Shown here piece after piece: positions 46,240-57,699 of a DNA stretch of 64,000 bases. Under the pieces are notes generated by a model. The model did not search any database and was not told where the DNA came from. It worked only from the letters and a program-made list of their open reading frames with translations. This DNA comes from Taenia hydatigena (Eukaryota > Platyhelminthes > Cestoda > Cyclophyllidea > Taeniidae): assembly GCA_036345935.2 (NCBI GenBank), contig JADWOT020000004.1:14027467-14091466 (forward strand), read 5' to 3'. The translations under genes were made by a program, and so were the position numbers. Each line of letters starts with the position of its first letter. The stretch's first letter is position 1.

Positions 46240-47350
46240 CAACTTCATTACAGCCATATACTAAAAATTGCGACAAAGAGATTTCTTTCTGCATCCAATT
46301 TTCTCAAAAGCAGCAATCACGTCTGGTATGTCTGCCTTACTACTACCCCTTCAATTTTCTTCCTTTTCTTCCTCAGTCAGAGCAATTTCCGTGGCAAAAT
46401 GGTGCGATAAGTGCCTTAGAGACCAGAAAATGTATAAATTGCGCGCAAATGGCGCAGTGCCTGACCTTTGCTTACGTAGTGATTGTTAGATACAGCCCCA
46501 GTGCGGGCATTTAAAAAACCGTTTTAATTTTCTTCGCAAAATTCTGCAAGCGAAAACGCTGCGTTCCAGTAGAAATCTAAGAATTAGCCTGTGCGTTTGG
46601 CAATGGGAAACTCAGTTCAGCCTCTGACAACAACGTCTTTAGTATACCATCCTTGTCCCAAGAAACATATCGTTTTTCACATACTCTTCTTTATTCCTTA
46701 TTCTCAGCACTACATGTTTTGGTATCTTTACCTCGGTTTTATAACATTTTATCGAAAATCCATCCCACGTATAGCACCAACCAGGACAAAATGATAGCAG
46801 TAAAGTTGAGGTTCTCCCCCTTTATTGAGCCCAAGTCTGCTAGCAAGGCTCACAGCTGAGTACTAAGGCATAGAAAAAGGAGTGTGCATTTTGTCATGTG
46901 CGCATTTAGGTGTGCAGTGCATTAAATACTAGCGGCATCTATAATTACACTCAACTATTGGTCATATGATACCACCGTGTCTCCGTCTATTCCCGCCTAA
47001 GCTACCAATGAGATTTGACGTTGCGTGATGAATTGTTTGCCCTAAATTGTCAGCCAGGCAACGCCTAACTGGTTTTGCACAGGTGAATCCGCATATGGAA
47101 GACCTACCACAAAATCATTTTCCAACATACTAATAACCTTCATCAGTGGTTGTTCTTACTTGCTAAGCCACCAGTTCTATGCAAAGATATAAACGAAAGA
47201 CTCACGAAAACTTACAAATTTGGCAATATAATAGCATCAACTTGCGTTCTAAGCAAGCATTGCGAGCCAAACACCTGCAAAGCAGAAGAAGTCAAGGTGA
47301 TTCAGCAAATAATTATTGCAAAATTGGCCTGGTAAATGAAGTAGTACCTA
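46240..47350. other. No supported gene; possible downstream exon of the zinc-finger gene
   Basis: ORFs at 46,591-46,859 are Tyr/Phe/Leu-rich and unrecognised. On the minus strand, a 60-bp stretch at about 47,215-47,275 sits between acceptor-like TTCTGCTTTGCAG and donor-like ATTT|GTAAGTTTTC. It lies just downstream of the zinc-finger exons but encodes no finger and does not keep their phase. Confidence 0.35.
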
Positions 47351-47351
47351 C

Positions 47352-48196
47352 AGAAATGATATGAACGCATATGTTTGCCCAAAGCCTCCAGCGTCATAAA
47401 TTCTAGGTAGCATTCTGTGCAGTGAAGGCGTACTTCTAAATTCTCCATTTGCATGACTGCAGTGTAGCACAACAAAATATAATTTTGGAAGGAGTTGGTA
47501 TGAAATGCTAGTGCTATAGCCGAGGAGCTGAGCACGCATAATTTAATTGAAGGTCAATGGACTCTAACTCACAAATATGCGATTCGATGGAATGGCGGAT
47601 GAGCAAGTCAAAGTCTTCGAAGTGAGCGCGACAGCAGAAGCACACATTGTGTTCCCAAGCTAATTTTGAGGTTCAAAAGAATGCACCTCTATTAATTTTA
47701 ACATGCATGCTGACTGAATGGAAAAGATGATGGTGAATTTGTAAGTTTTCTCACCTCTTTGGTGACGTGGGAGCATTCCGAGGGTTTCGTAATACCTTGT
47801 GCAATTCGGACAATTGAGAACGAACCTTACTATAATGTATGAAACATTTAAAATGAGACACTGAACCTGTCCTGCGATTCGCCTGAGTTAACCGCCTTTT
47901 ACACAGGTCTTCATCTTTTGCGTTAATACAGGCATTATCCCACCCTGTACAAATAGACTCTTCATGACCTAACTTAACACTCCTGTCCATTAATACACAT
48001 ACTTCTCCATAAAGACATGCTTTTAATCATGTATGCATTCATTTACAAGGCATACAAGGCGTTGTTGCATGGAAAAGTTATTTTTAAAAGCATAATGTTC
48101 TTACAGTGGTGCACGCGGTCCAAGTGTGCAAGATATAGGGTAAAGTTTCTGAATTGCACTGGGCACAGTCCACAGAAGGGTGAGTTGTACGAGAAT
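47352..48196 (-). CDS. C2H2 zinc-finger protein, four finger exons, apparently intact (partial gene model)
   Basis: Four minus-strand exons each carry one Cys2-His2 finger. Finger 1 (48,105 to about 48,196) is C-GL-C-x12-H-x4-H (CGLCPVQFRNFTLYLAHLDR). Finger 2 (47,755-47,829) is C-PN-C-x12-H, with its second His in the next exon (H-x5-H). Finger 3 (47,573-47,659) is C-FC-C-x12-H-x4-H. Finger 4 (47,352-47,456) is C-TE-C-x12-H-x4-H (ECYLEFMTLEALGKHM). Introns start GTAAGA, GTGAGA, GTGAGT and GTAGGT and end in AG. Exons 2-4 are 75, 87 and 105 nt, all multiples of three and all ending in phase 1. Such fingers usually bind DNA in the nucleus. No KRAB, BTB or classical TGEKP linker is seen. The start, the end and the 5' border of exon 1 are unknown. 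A damaged paralogue lies at 60,045-60,904. Confidence 0.75.
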
Positions 48197-48904
48197 CTGT
48201 GACCGAGTATGAAGCGAATGTGATTAATAAGCGGGTAGACCTTCTGGATCAGTCCTCAACCAGACGTCCGGTACATCGCCCGACGGTGAAGATGGTGCGC
48301 ATTGGAGCCTGAACCGTTTACTGCTCTACAGTAATACAGCCACTGTCGTGGTGGTCTTTGAAACATTTGTAAAATCTAGAGGCTAAGTGAAAGATAGTTG
48401 CTTCTTTTCACTTAAACGGTAGTAGTTTTAACAGTTAAAATGTGCAGGTTTGCACTGGCCTTTAAATTACATTTAAATTGCACATAATTCCTTGGGTGCG
48501 TAATTCAGTCAGGCTACGTGGAAACATCAGCTTCATTGTCTTGATGCCGTTTGATGTTTGACTTAAAATCCCTATTTCCATCTTTCCATTGTTTTGCCAT
48601 GGTTGTATCTTTTTGAGTTTATGGTTTCCGAATTTCACTGGCTACCTAAATGACGACTCTCGATTGTCAGTGTTTTATGGCAGCTGCTTCACTGATCCTG
48701 GTAACAGATTTAGAAGACTGATTTTTAATAAGGACTGATTTTCTACCATTTAACTAGTTGGTCCTTATCTTTGCTTCGGCTAAAGTAAAATGTTTTGTCA
48801 AGCCGCTTTGTAATCAAAATTCTTTAAAAACGCTTACAGTACCAGTGTTTATCAATGTCAGGTAGAATAGGAAGTCTCCTTGGCTTTTTAAAATTTAGAT
48901 TGGT

Positions 48905-49045
48905 CTTAGCAGGTAGAAAGGCGCTCATCGGTCGCTGCACAAGCGAAGTAAGTTCTCATAAATGCGCAGTTCACCAGGCGGAATTTTCTAGCCGAAATAA
49001 GCTCCCAGAGAGGGATTCGAGATTGAGTTTCCGGTAGAATGGATT
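48905..49045 (+). repeat. Dispersed repeat with GTGAGTTCTCATAAATGCG, copy 2
   Basis: The plus strand reads AAGGCGCTCATCGGTCGCTG, then GAA|GTAAGTTCTCATAAATGCG, followed by a tail ending near GAGTTTCCGGTAGAATGG. It lies within a 60-codon ORF (48,855-49,037), but the coding status is doubtful. Confidence 0.6.
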
Positions 49046-49049
49046 ATTA

Positions 49050-51900
49050 CTTGGCTGCTGGTCTTGCATCGCAAATTAACTTTCAAGTTAATCAGCGATA
49101 TTAGTGCCATAACTCAAATGGGTTTATTAGGTTGGTGGATTTAAATCTGCTTTACTTGTTTCCTTTAACTAGCGTCGTTACCTTACTGTCTCTGAGCAAT
49201 AATAGTGGGAGCTGAATTCGTTAACTGCGCTCTTTATAGTTGGGCATGAAGATGCCATTCGCTGAGGCAACTCATTTACCCAGGCATTGAAATGGACTCT
49301 ACTGACAAAACTGCTTATCTTCAATTTCAGCATGTATCTTGGTGAAGACATGCCGCATATGGGAAAAAGAGAGAGGAACTATACCCCAAGAGTGATTCCA
49401 CATGCTAAATAGAAGTTGATCGGAGCTGTTAAGGTGGATTTATTCGAATGTTGTAAAATGAGACTATTGATGCTCCATGATTTGCGCGAAACTGTGCAGC
49501 GCCATGAAAAGTACCCGATGGTATTGCCACAGGTTTCACAATAGTTGTGTATTTTGCATATAGGTCAAGTTCCCATCACCACAATCGTTTTCGCTGCCAG
49601 GTGGGAACCCGCTTGCCTTTTTTAAGCACTGCAAGTACGTTGAATATGGCAGTGAAGGATTGTGGATTCCAAGTCTAATTACCCATTTTCGTCAGACGAG
49701 TGAGCGAATTGGATTAAGCTATAATTTTGGTAAAATTACGAATGGATTCAGTGATAAACATTTGGTATTTGGATGTTTACTGCTTCCGTTGATAAGCTAT
49801 TGTTAACATCGTCACAAGATTTGCGTTTACTGAATGTTTTTCCTTCGGATTTGTGATCAAGTAGGCAAACTTTACGGGGGTTTCCTCGTAAAAATCTTAA
49901 TTATGGCTAAAATTCCTACAGAATTGATAAAGTTTATGAGCTAAGTAGCATAATGTGGAAGAGAAACGTGCATAATAAACCACAAACTTGTAACATGAAG
50001 CCATTTTGGAAGGCGAGATGCACATGGCTTCATCCTGTGCATTAGCATAACCTTGTGAAGTGACGTTGAGATGCTCAAATTTAATCTTGTGTGACGAACA
50101 GACTCCATAAGACTTAGAACAGAACATAAAATTTTGTTTTATTTAGGATTAAAATGCCATGCAACTTGATGGTAACTTTTGCAGCCGGTGGGCATCACTG
50201 ATGCAGGTGCATCGTACCTTAACCCCTCATCTTTTGGAGACTAACCTTGAAAGTACGAGTGGTGGCGGCATTTAAGGCCACTTGACACAGTGTAGCAATA
50301 TTAGCAGAAGCAAAAGTCGCTTCAAAACGCGATCGAAATGACTGATGGCATTCTTCGCTGCGTGGGTAAAGCAGTTCTCCTGTAACTCAGCAAAGCGTAT
50401 GCTCAATCAACAAAGCGGCTGCGTATATGTCTGATCTATGGTTAAGGACCCATTTCTGCAAAGTTTTGATTATAGTTTGAGTATATTCCCATGGATTTTG
50501 CCCATTTAACATCAAAATTTCTAAATGTGATACTCTATAGCTTGTTTATTTCTTCGACTGTTTGGTCAATTACGTTCCATGAGGCTAAATGAAGTGAGTC
50601 GCAGCAGTGCGTATAAGAGATGAAGGGTTGCCGGCATATAAATAAGAGAACCAAATTATCCAACACTAACGCAGCATAACGGCAACATTTGCTGTTCCCA
50701 TCTCTCTTGCACTGCCCTTCTGCGACCTATAGCTCTACCACACGAGTGATCAGACTCGCAACGAAGCCGTTGTTTTTACTGCGACACTTTCCACTTTTAC
50801 ATCCTTTCACCATTTTATCCATTTTAATCTCTCATAACACTTTAATCAATTTTCTTCAAAAAAACTTTACTTGTTCTGCCTCTAGGTTCATATAACAAAG
50901 CTGCAATAGCATAGCGGTGCGCCGAGCGTTTATGTAGATAACATGAGGTATAGTAGAAGTTCAAAGCAAATGACTTTCGTGAGCACGTCATTTAAAGGCG
51001 GTCTCTATAGTAGCACTAATTTATTTCTTTGTAGCAACTGTAATTGTTAGCTTGGATCACCACAGAACTAAGGGATAGGTAGCCACGCTCCTTTGTGGTG
51101 TTGCCATAGCATATTGTGCTGACATCAGAGCAGGTCATGTTTAATTTAAAAAAACTGTTGGGTTTTTGTGAGTGATGATTCCAGTCTTATTCGTAATTTT
51201 TTTCCGGAATGGGAATGCAACTAATGAAGCAATTTTAGCCATCTCGGTGGTATAGAGTCACTGCGACCATGGATTACAGGTTTCTACTGCAGTCGGCTAG
51301 CCAATTTCACTGAGTTGTTCTGGTTTTTCCTCTAAGTTTAGACCAAATAACTCGGAATAAGGGTGTTACACCATAAGCAAATCTAGAAACATATGTGAAA
51401 AATTAAGATCTTTGAAGAAAGACACTTCAATTTTAGGCAAATCATGACTGCAAGCCATTTATAAAAAATGTCTTTTGCTAGATTTTATAACAGATACCAC
51501 GGCCTTTTTATCAAAGAGGCCCATGCATACTTAAGATGGCTTAAAAGAAGTTGCATAGTACATTTGGTGTTCCTGCGTTGTTACAAATGGAAAGCACAAG
51601 GCCATGCTTTTGGGAACAACACAAGCGCAAAGTGATGAGCTAATTATAATAGCCCTAGTAGCGCATGGACAAAGTAAGGGCATCCTTCTTTAAAAGATAA
51701 TGTGTTGGTACATTCTGTAGGAGCAGGCGCCTAGAAGCCCAGTCAAAGTCGCAAATACGGTAAACGATGAAGCCAAACTGTCCATAGGTAGAGCAAAAGG
51801 AAACAGTGCCATTATAACGGACGCCTATCAGGTGTGATGTTCGTCAAACCTCTTGCCCTACTCATTCTCTAGTTTAATAGCAATGTGACAATAGAGCTGA
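49050..51900. other. No recognisable gene
   Basis: Only ORFs of 68-76 codons occur (49,897-50,127 minus; 50,689-50,895 plus). The second lies in a pyrimidine-rich tract. I see no repeats longer than about 20 bp with other parts of the window. Confidence 0.45.
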
Positions 51901-51935
51901 AGGGTTAATTAGTCATCGAGATTTTTTGCCCGCAG

Positions 51936-52084
51936 GAGACTTGTTATCCTGAACTTCATGACGAAGCGGCAAAAGTGGGTGGGCGAAAATGAGTTAGTTG
52001 GGCGGAACACAATTGACTTGCTGAAGTTCATAAGAAAAGAGAAACAGCTATGTGACCATAATGTACGCCGTCTTCCAATCCTCT
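51936..52084 (+). other. Possible exon, unknown protein
   Basis: After a strong acceptor-like GATTTTTTGCCCGCAG, the second frame is open for 49 codons (RLVILNFMTKRQKWVG, then ENELVGRNTIDLLKFIRKEK) before a stop. Composition is convincingly protein-like and basic. No family is recognised, and no donor or second exon was identified. It is too short to stand out as an ORF. Confidence 0.35.
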
Positions 52085-52099
52085 AATAGAAGCGACAAA

Positions 52100-53120
52100 G
52101 TTCACATCAACTCTTAGCCACTCTGCAAAGAGCTAGCCCAAGTATGTAAACAAATTTGGCCATTCGCATGATGCATGAGACTCGTGAATCATTTCGGCCC
52201 AAAAATTATTCCATGCTAAATGGCCTTGGTTCTAAACGTGTTTTTGTTTAAGCATTTTTTGGCCTCCTTACCAAGAGACAACTCATAAAATCCTAGGTGA
52301 TATCTTCACGCATTTTGGTCAATATGAGTGCAAGCCACCCATTGATAAATGTGAAAAGCGAATTCAAAGGAGCAATCAGTGAAACAACTTTCCTTCAAAC
52401 GAATTGCCAGGCGTGCTTTATTTGATGCATGAGTATGGAATAGAATGACCTTCCGTTCATGTCCCTCCGTCTTGTGGAGGATTGAAAAGCAAAAGGACAG
52501 TTCGAAAGGCAGATACTGCACTATTTTGATTGATGCCAAACCGCTATTCTAGCGCCACCTGATGGAGCGCCAGGACTTTCAATGGAATTCCTGATTATCA
52601 CCACACAAAATGTTGAGCAGTCACTGCCGAACATCCAGAAGAGAGGTCAACGGCATGCAGCCGGAAACGAGAGAGGCGACCAGATTTGCAATATACCCCG
52701 CCTTCTTAGTGATCAAAGAATACGGACTGATAAATATTGAACTCAGCGCTGTTGCTCAATCATGAGGCGTAATACGAGACAGTGACTCCACAAGTCAATA
52801 CGAAACTGGAATTTTTGGAACTTTAATTTGGGATATTCTTCTACGATGCAAGCATCTTTCGACACACAATAAAAAATGGGTTTCTCGATTTATTGGTGAC
52901 TTCACTTTTTAGTGCTGTTGTCATTAAATTGTACACTGCAGGTTTGAAATTCCGTAATTTCCCTAATCGTGGTTCTCTAATTTAGCAGGATGGTAGCGAT
53001 TTTACTGTTAATGTATTTTAACAGCAGATGGCAGTCCTTTCACAAATTGCGATATAAGACATTTATAAAGACGTGTGGAAATCCCACATAACATAAACGG
53101 TGTTATAAGAAAAGTACACA
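52100..53120. other. No recognisable gene
   Basis: The minus-strand ORF at 52,306-52,539 is unrecognised. Nothing else is visible. Confidence 0.4.
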
Positions 53121-53121
53121 G

Positions 53122-53296
53122 TGCACTCAAGTTGAAGTTCTGGATAAATTGAAGTTCAAGTTGGCAAAAGTGGACAGGGAGAAACTCATTATTGATCAAC
53201 TGCACCTCAATGTACTATACTCAATGGAGGTAGTAGCCGTGAGAAATGGCAGTGCTGTTCTTACTTACGACACTTTACTTAGAACAGGGCCGAATG
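53122..53296 (+). other. Likely exon, unknown protein
   Basis: This runs from an acceptor-like AAAGTACACAG to a strong donor, AATG|GTAAGTTC. The frame is open throughout, reading VEVLDKLKFKLAKVDREKL, then LHLNVLYSMEVVAVRNGSAV and TYDTLLRTGPNG. The alternation of hydrophobic and charged residues is protein-like. I do not recognise the family. The following ORF continuation past 53,296 probably reads intron. Confidence 0.4.
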
Positions 53297-53299
53297 GTA

Positions 53300-56200
53300 A
53301 GTTCGTATCGGATTGTATTCATTGCATTTCCTTATATGCGTGCGTCGAGATCTTGAGCTACGAAGTGCACATTTACCACGCCTTATCCTCACTGCTACCA
53401 GCAGTGGATATCAGGTAGGTTCCGCGACTCCATTAATCATTTTCTTACATGACCATAGTCCATGCTTAATTTACTGCTTAGGTCAGTCAACGATGTGTAA
53501 TATCGCACCTTCATTATTGCCTAACAAATCACCTTCCATTGCAGGTTGCTATGAAGTAGGATCTGCACCGCTCGCTCTTCATTCCTGTCTGCCTAACAAC
53601 AAAGTGGCCCCTTGGACTTAGCATTGTCCTGTTTAATATTTGCTATATTCCCCCACTTTTGCCTCAATTACAATGTGAGTGAAATTGATCCGGTTCCATT
53701 GACTGGGAGGGTTTGACATCTACAAAAGGAGTCCCACGAAAGAAAGGAGCCATGCCTCACTGAAGCAGAGGCGTAAAAATCAAAATACAACGTAATTAAA
53801 AATAAAAATACGATTTTGCACTACTCTCTCAGCGAAATCCTCCCCCAAGCCTCTATTGCACTCCTCATTCGCACTGACAAACGTGCTCTTTGCCTACCAC
53901 AACGACATTGAAAAGGTAGAACTCATCGCATGGCATCGCGTCATACTTTGCAGGCTTCTAATGGTTTCAACACAAATTCGTCAGCCAGCTTCGACCACGA
54001 AAATGTACTCCGGCACAATTACTGCGTTGGAGACTTGGCACACACCCTTCGAAGACTAGGAGAGTTAAAGGGTTGGCACACGACCTCAAGTGCCTATTCG
54101 TCGTTTCCACTTTACGCAGTGCAATTTACAATTCTCATCCCTTTTGCTCATCCATTCAACCACCTCTCACCTTACGGATAAACGAACTCGACCCACAGAA
54201 AGATCCACGTACCTGCGGAGGCGAAATGGATTCATACGCAACAATTGAACTTCTGTTCGGCGTATGGACACTTAATCAAACAATATCATAAATCGTACAC
54301 CGCGGCCTCATTCAAAGCAAAATTGTAACTGTCCTGTCTTGTATTTGCCCAGATCGTGCCAATAAAAGTTGCTAAAGACGCACTTAGCTCGCCGATGAGG
54401 AAGTGAACACTTAAGTGGCCTATCCATGGGTACAGCTGCTGTAAACACCACCATCACTACAATCACGATAGACTTTGCCAATGTGGATAGCAGCACGATT
54501 TAAATGCTCCATCAGTTACCACACAGATAATAGTGGAAACCCTAAAGAATAATATTCATTTTACGCCTAAAGTAGATTCAATAGGGTGATTAAGACGCAA
54601 AACACACCGAAACGACTAGCGAATTAATGTCCACTCCTGTCGGAACAAGCTATGAAGCAATGTTGCAGCGCAACTTAAAATTCATTATCCATTAGTCGCT
54701 TGAATCAGCACTACAAACACCGATTTACCATCATATCGCGAACTCAATGGCATCGTAGGAAGCAGCAATATAGCGTCCATACTGGAAAATCCATTTTCTG
54801 CGGCGACTGCTAGTCCGTTGCCAGCTGTCTACAAATCAGTTAAGCTCATGTCAAATAACAGTCTCAAGTACACACTTTTGACCAGACAATCTGTCTTAGT
54901 CAGAAGTCTACTGCCACACCTGACCACCGCTACCACCAACTTCGTTGCCCGTATGAAAAATGGAATGAACTAAGCAAAGAAAGCAGAGAAAACATTTGAT
55001 TTGTCCAACTTTATGTCTAAAAGAACGAGCTCGGCAGTTTGCTCCTCCTCCACCGCGTCAGAAAATCTATTTGTTTCCCTACCTATGACCACAATTCGTG
55101 TCTTCAGCGTCTATCGACTTACGGCAGATTTGCAAAGGGTGGCAAAGAAAAAGGTCAGCAGTTGTTTGGCTTCTTTGAGGCCCCAAAAAATTCTCAAAAC
55201 AGAACTGAAAACATCACAATCATACACCTGCATCCACTCTACTGAGTCAACTTTATGTTTACCAATGAGCAGCACACGATTTGGCATTGCCATGAGATAA
55301 CTTTCATATCCGTAAGTCAAAGTATTTGAATGAAAATCGCAATGGTTGAGTCTGCTACAGCCTCCCAAATAACTTCCTTAAGTCTTCATGAAGCCGTTCC
55401 GTTGGCTTAGGGCCAACCACAAACACTAACTCATATGAAAATTAAGCCTGTGCCTAAGAAGCCACTCGAATCATATTTTAGGTGATAGCCATATATTAGT
55501 CAATAAATGACTAGCAGTCTAAGTGCTCAATAAATAACCGCATGAATCGCACAAAAATCTGCGCGAGCGGAACCGAAATTGTAGAGAGACAGGGTAGAAA
55601 CCAGTCATCTAAAACGTTCGAATTGATAGCAAATGCGAAAATTGTAGTTAAGATGGAGTGTGCTTTTCTTTGTCACCAATACGGCGTCTCGGAACCTCCC
55701 TAAAGACAAAAAAGACACAAAAGTCGGTAAACAGAAGGACTCTGCGCTGCTGGCGCAGAGTTAAACAAACAGCTGTTATCATCCGGGTAGTAATAAGATG
55801 GTTTTGACCTTTTGGTCATCACCTTCATTAGGTTATATTAGCACTACCAACTAAGGTCGCTTTGCCTATGTATGATCAACACGTGGACTAACACAACACC
55901 TCGTGTGGTTAACTGGAACTAATTAAATGAATACGAAGAAGTGAAAGGATAGAATGTGCTGGTGACGGAGGCATTCAAGGAATATTCAATCAAGAGGTAA
56001 CGGCTGACGCAAGCCTAAATACAAAATTCAGCATCGCAACCAACATTTCCTATGAGGATCGCATGAAAACTCAAATTCATTTTACGACCCACCACAAGAT
56101 CGCGACAATCAGCGATAAGGCATGCACATAAAGTTCACTTAGGCGAATTTAAAATGTTCTAAGCTGACTAAACAACACAATGCTCTTTGTTTGAGTAATT

Positions 56201-57530
56201 TATTCATAATATCACACCACCGCTTGTTAGCACCAACTTCATTTTCCACTACTTTTTTTCTTGTAAACCAGCTCAATCACTTCCGCTCCCTAAGGCGCAG
56301 TTCCCTAGCCATTTATGACGCACTAGCATTCGCGCCTAAGATATGCGTCACACAGGGACGCGACAAAGTTTAGACTTTCAGAACTAACTTATGCCGATAT
56401 AAAACGCTCTTTTTTCTCTGCTTTGTAGGGCTAAGGAAAAGAGTGAGCAAGTATAATTTAAGCCAGTAGAGGTAAAAGGTTTTATTTCTGAACTTCCTTC
56501 TTTTACAAATACCATGATCGTGCTTGATCTCGACCACATTTTATTATGCCTCAGGCAAGATTTTGTAGGCAAGGCTAAAATCCACGGCTCTAATGTTACA
56601 GCTGCTGACATAAAGGGCACTGTTCGATTAAAAGAAGTGAGATCTAGGGCACCGATTTTCTGTCAGATCGAGATGCCATGTCATCTACGCATGCTGGAAA
56701 CTGGGCAGATTGATTGCGAGTGATGCCGTAAAGCAGGAGTGCTATTTTATTCAATCAGTAAAATTTATTATCACTTGTCTTCTGTTGGCTGAGAATTTTG
56801 GTGTTGTGGTAGATGCACGTGCAGGGAGATGACGGTCAACTGTGCCTATTGCTGTTTCCTTTTCCAATGCAATACTTGGGACCACACATTCTGTGTGCAA
56901 AATCCAACATGCGATTATGTGGCGTGTGATTGCTCACAATTGAGTAAAATGGGAACCAACGCATGGGATTGAAAAAAAACTAAGTAGGGGTGGAAAATGG
57001 CATATGATAGAAGATAGTGCTTCCCTAATCCTTTCGTTCTATATGGGCTGGAGTGCAGTCCTTCCAGCAGCCAAATCGCACAAAGTACGTCTACGCGAAT
57101 TTGACATTTTAGACATAAAACCTCTCGATTCAAAAATTTTGGCAGGTAGTATTTATCAAACGAATGCTACTTTCTCCTTAAAGCTGACTCGTGATTTTTA
57201 GGATGCAGATCGAATCACTGCCTCCTTTCACCACATAGAGACCGCCTTCACTGAGTATTTTGTCAAAATTAATGACATACAGTCTTGCCATTGAGATCCA
57301 TGTCTACACATTTATGAGGGGGTAACCTTAACATGTAGCTTCTTTTACCCGGTTGTCGAGAGTATAGCGGAATAGATCTCTCCCAACCGCCACCACTCAC
57401 TTATAGCGAAGCGACAGGACGAGGTGAAGGAGACCAGAAAAGTAAATCTTAGTCAACCTCCTTGTATACACGTTGGAATTGTGGCACTATCATAGTCGAT
57501 TTTCTTGCAAATCAATCCATAATTTAAGGC
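53300..57530. other. No recognisable gene
   Basis: ORFs of 60-102 codons occur at 53,313-53,621, 53,930-54,291, 55,001-55,300 and 56,514-56,723. One at 57,004-57,201 reads like ordinary protein (FYMGWSAVLPAAKSHKVRL). None has a nameable motif or a supported exon structure. Confidence 0.4.
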
Positions 57531-57534
57531 CATT

Positions 57535-57690
57535 AATCGAGTAACCATCCATTTCACCAGAAACTCCATTTGAAATCCACTCATTAAGTTCTAATCTAGG
57601 TGAGGCTTTCGTTTTGTACGATGCGCACTTATGCGAGCTCACTCTGTTACGTATGCAGTGTAAGCGGTCGATGGGCACTTATCTGTTGCT
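57535..57690 (-). repeat. Dispersed repeat with GTGAGTTCTCATAAATGCG, copy 3
   Basis: On the minus strand, AAGTGCCCATCGACCGCTTA leads into AGA|GTGAGCTCGCATAAGTGCG. The tail ends in GGAGTTTCTGGTGAAATGG, comparable with the other two copies. It is the most diverged of the three in the centre, but its tail is well conserved. Confidence 0.55.
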
Positions 57691-57699
57691 TAAACCACC

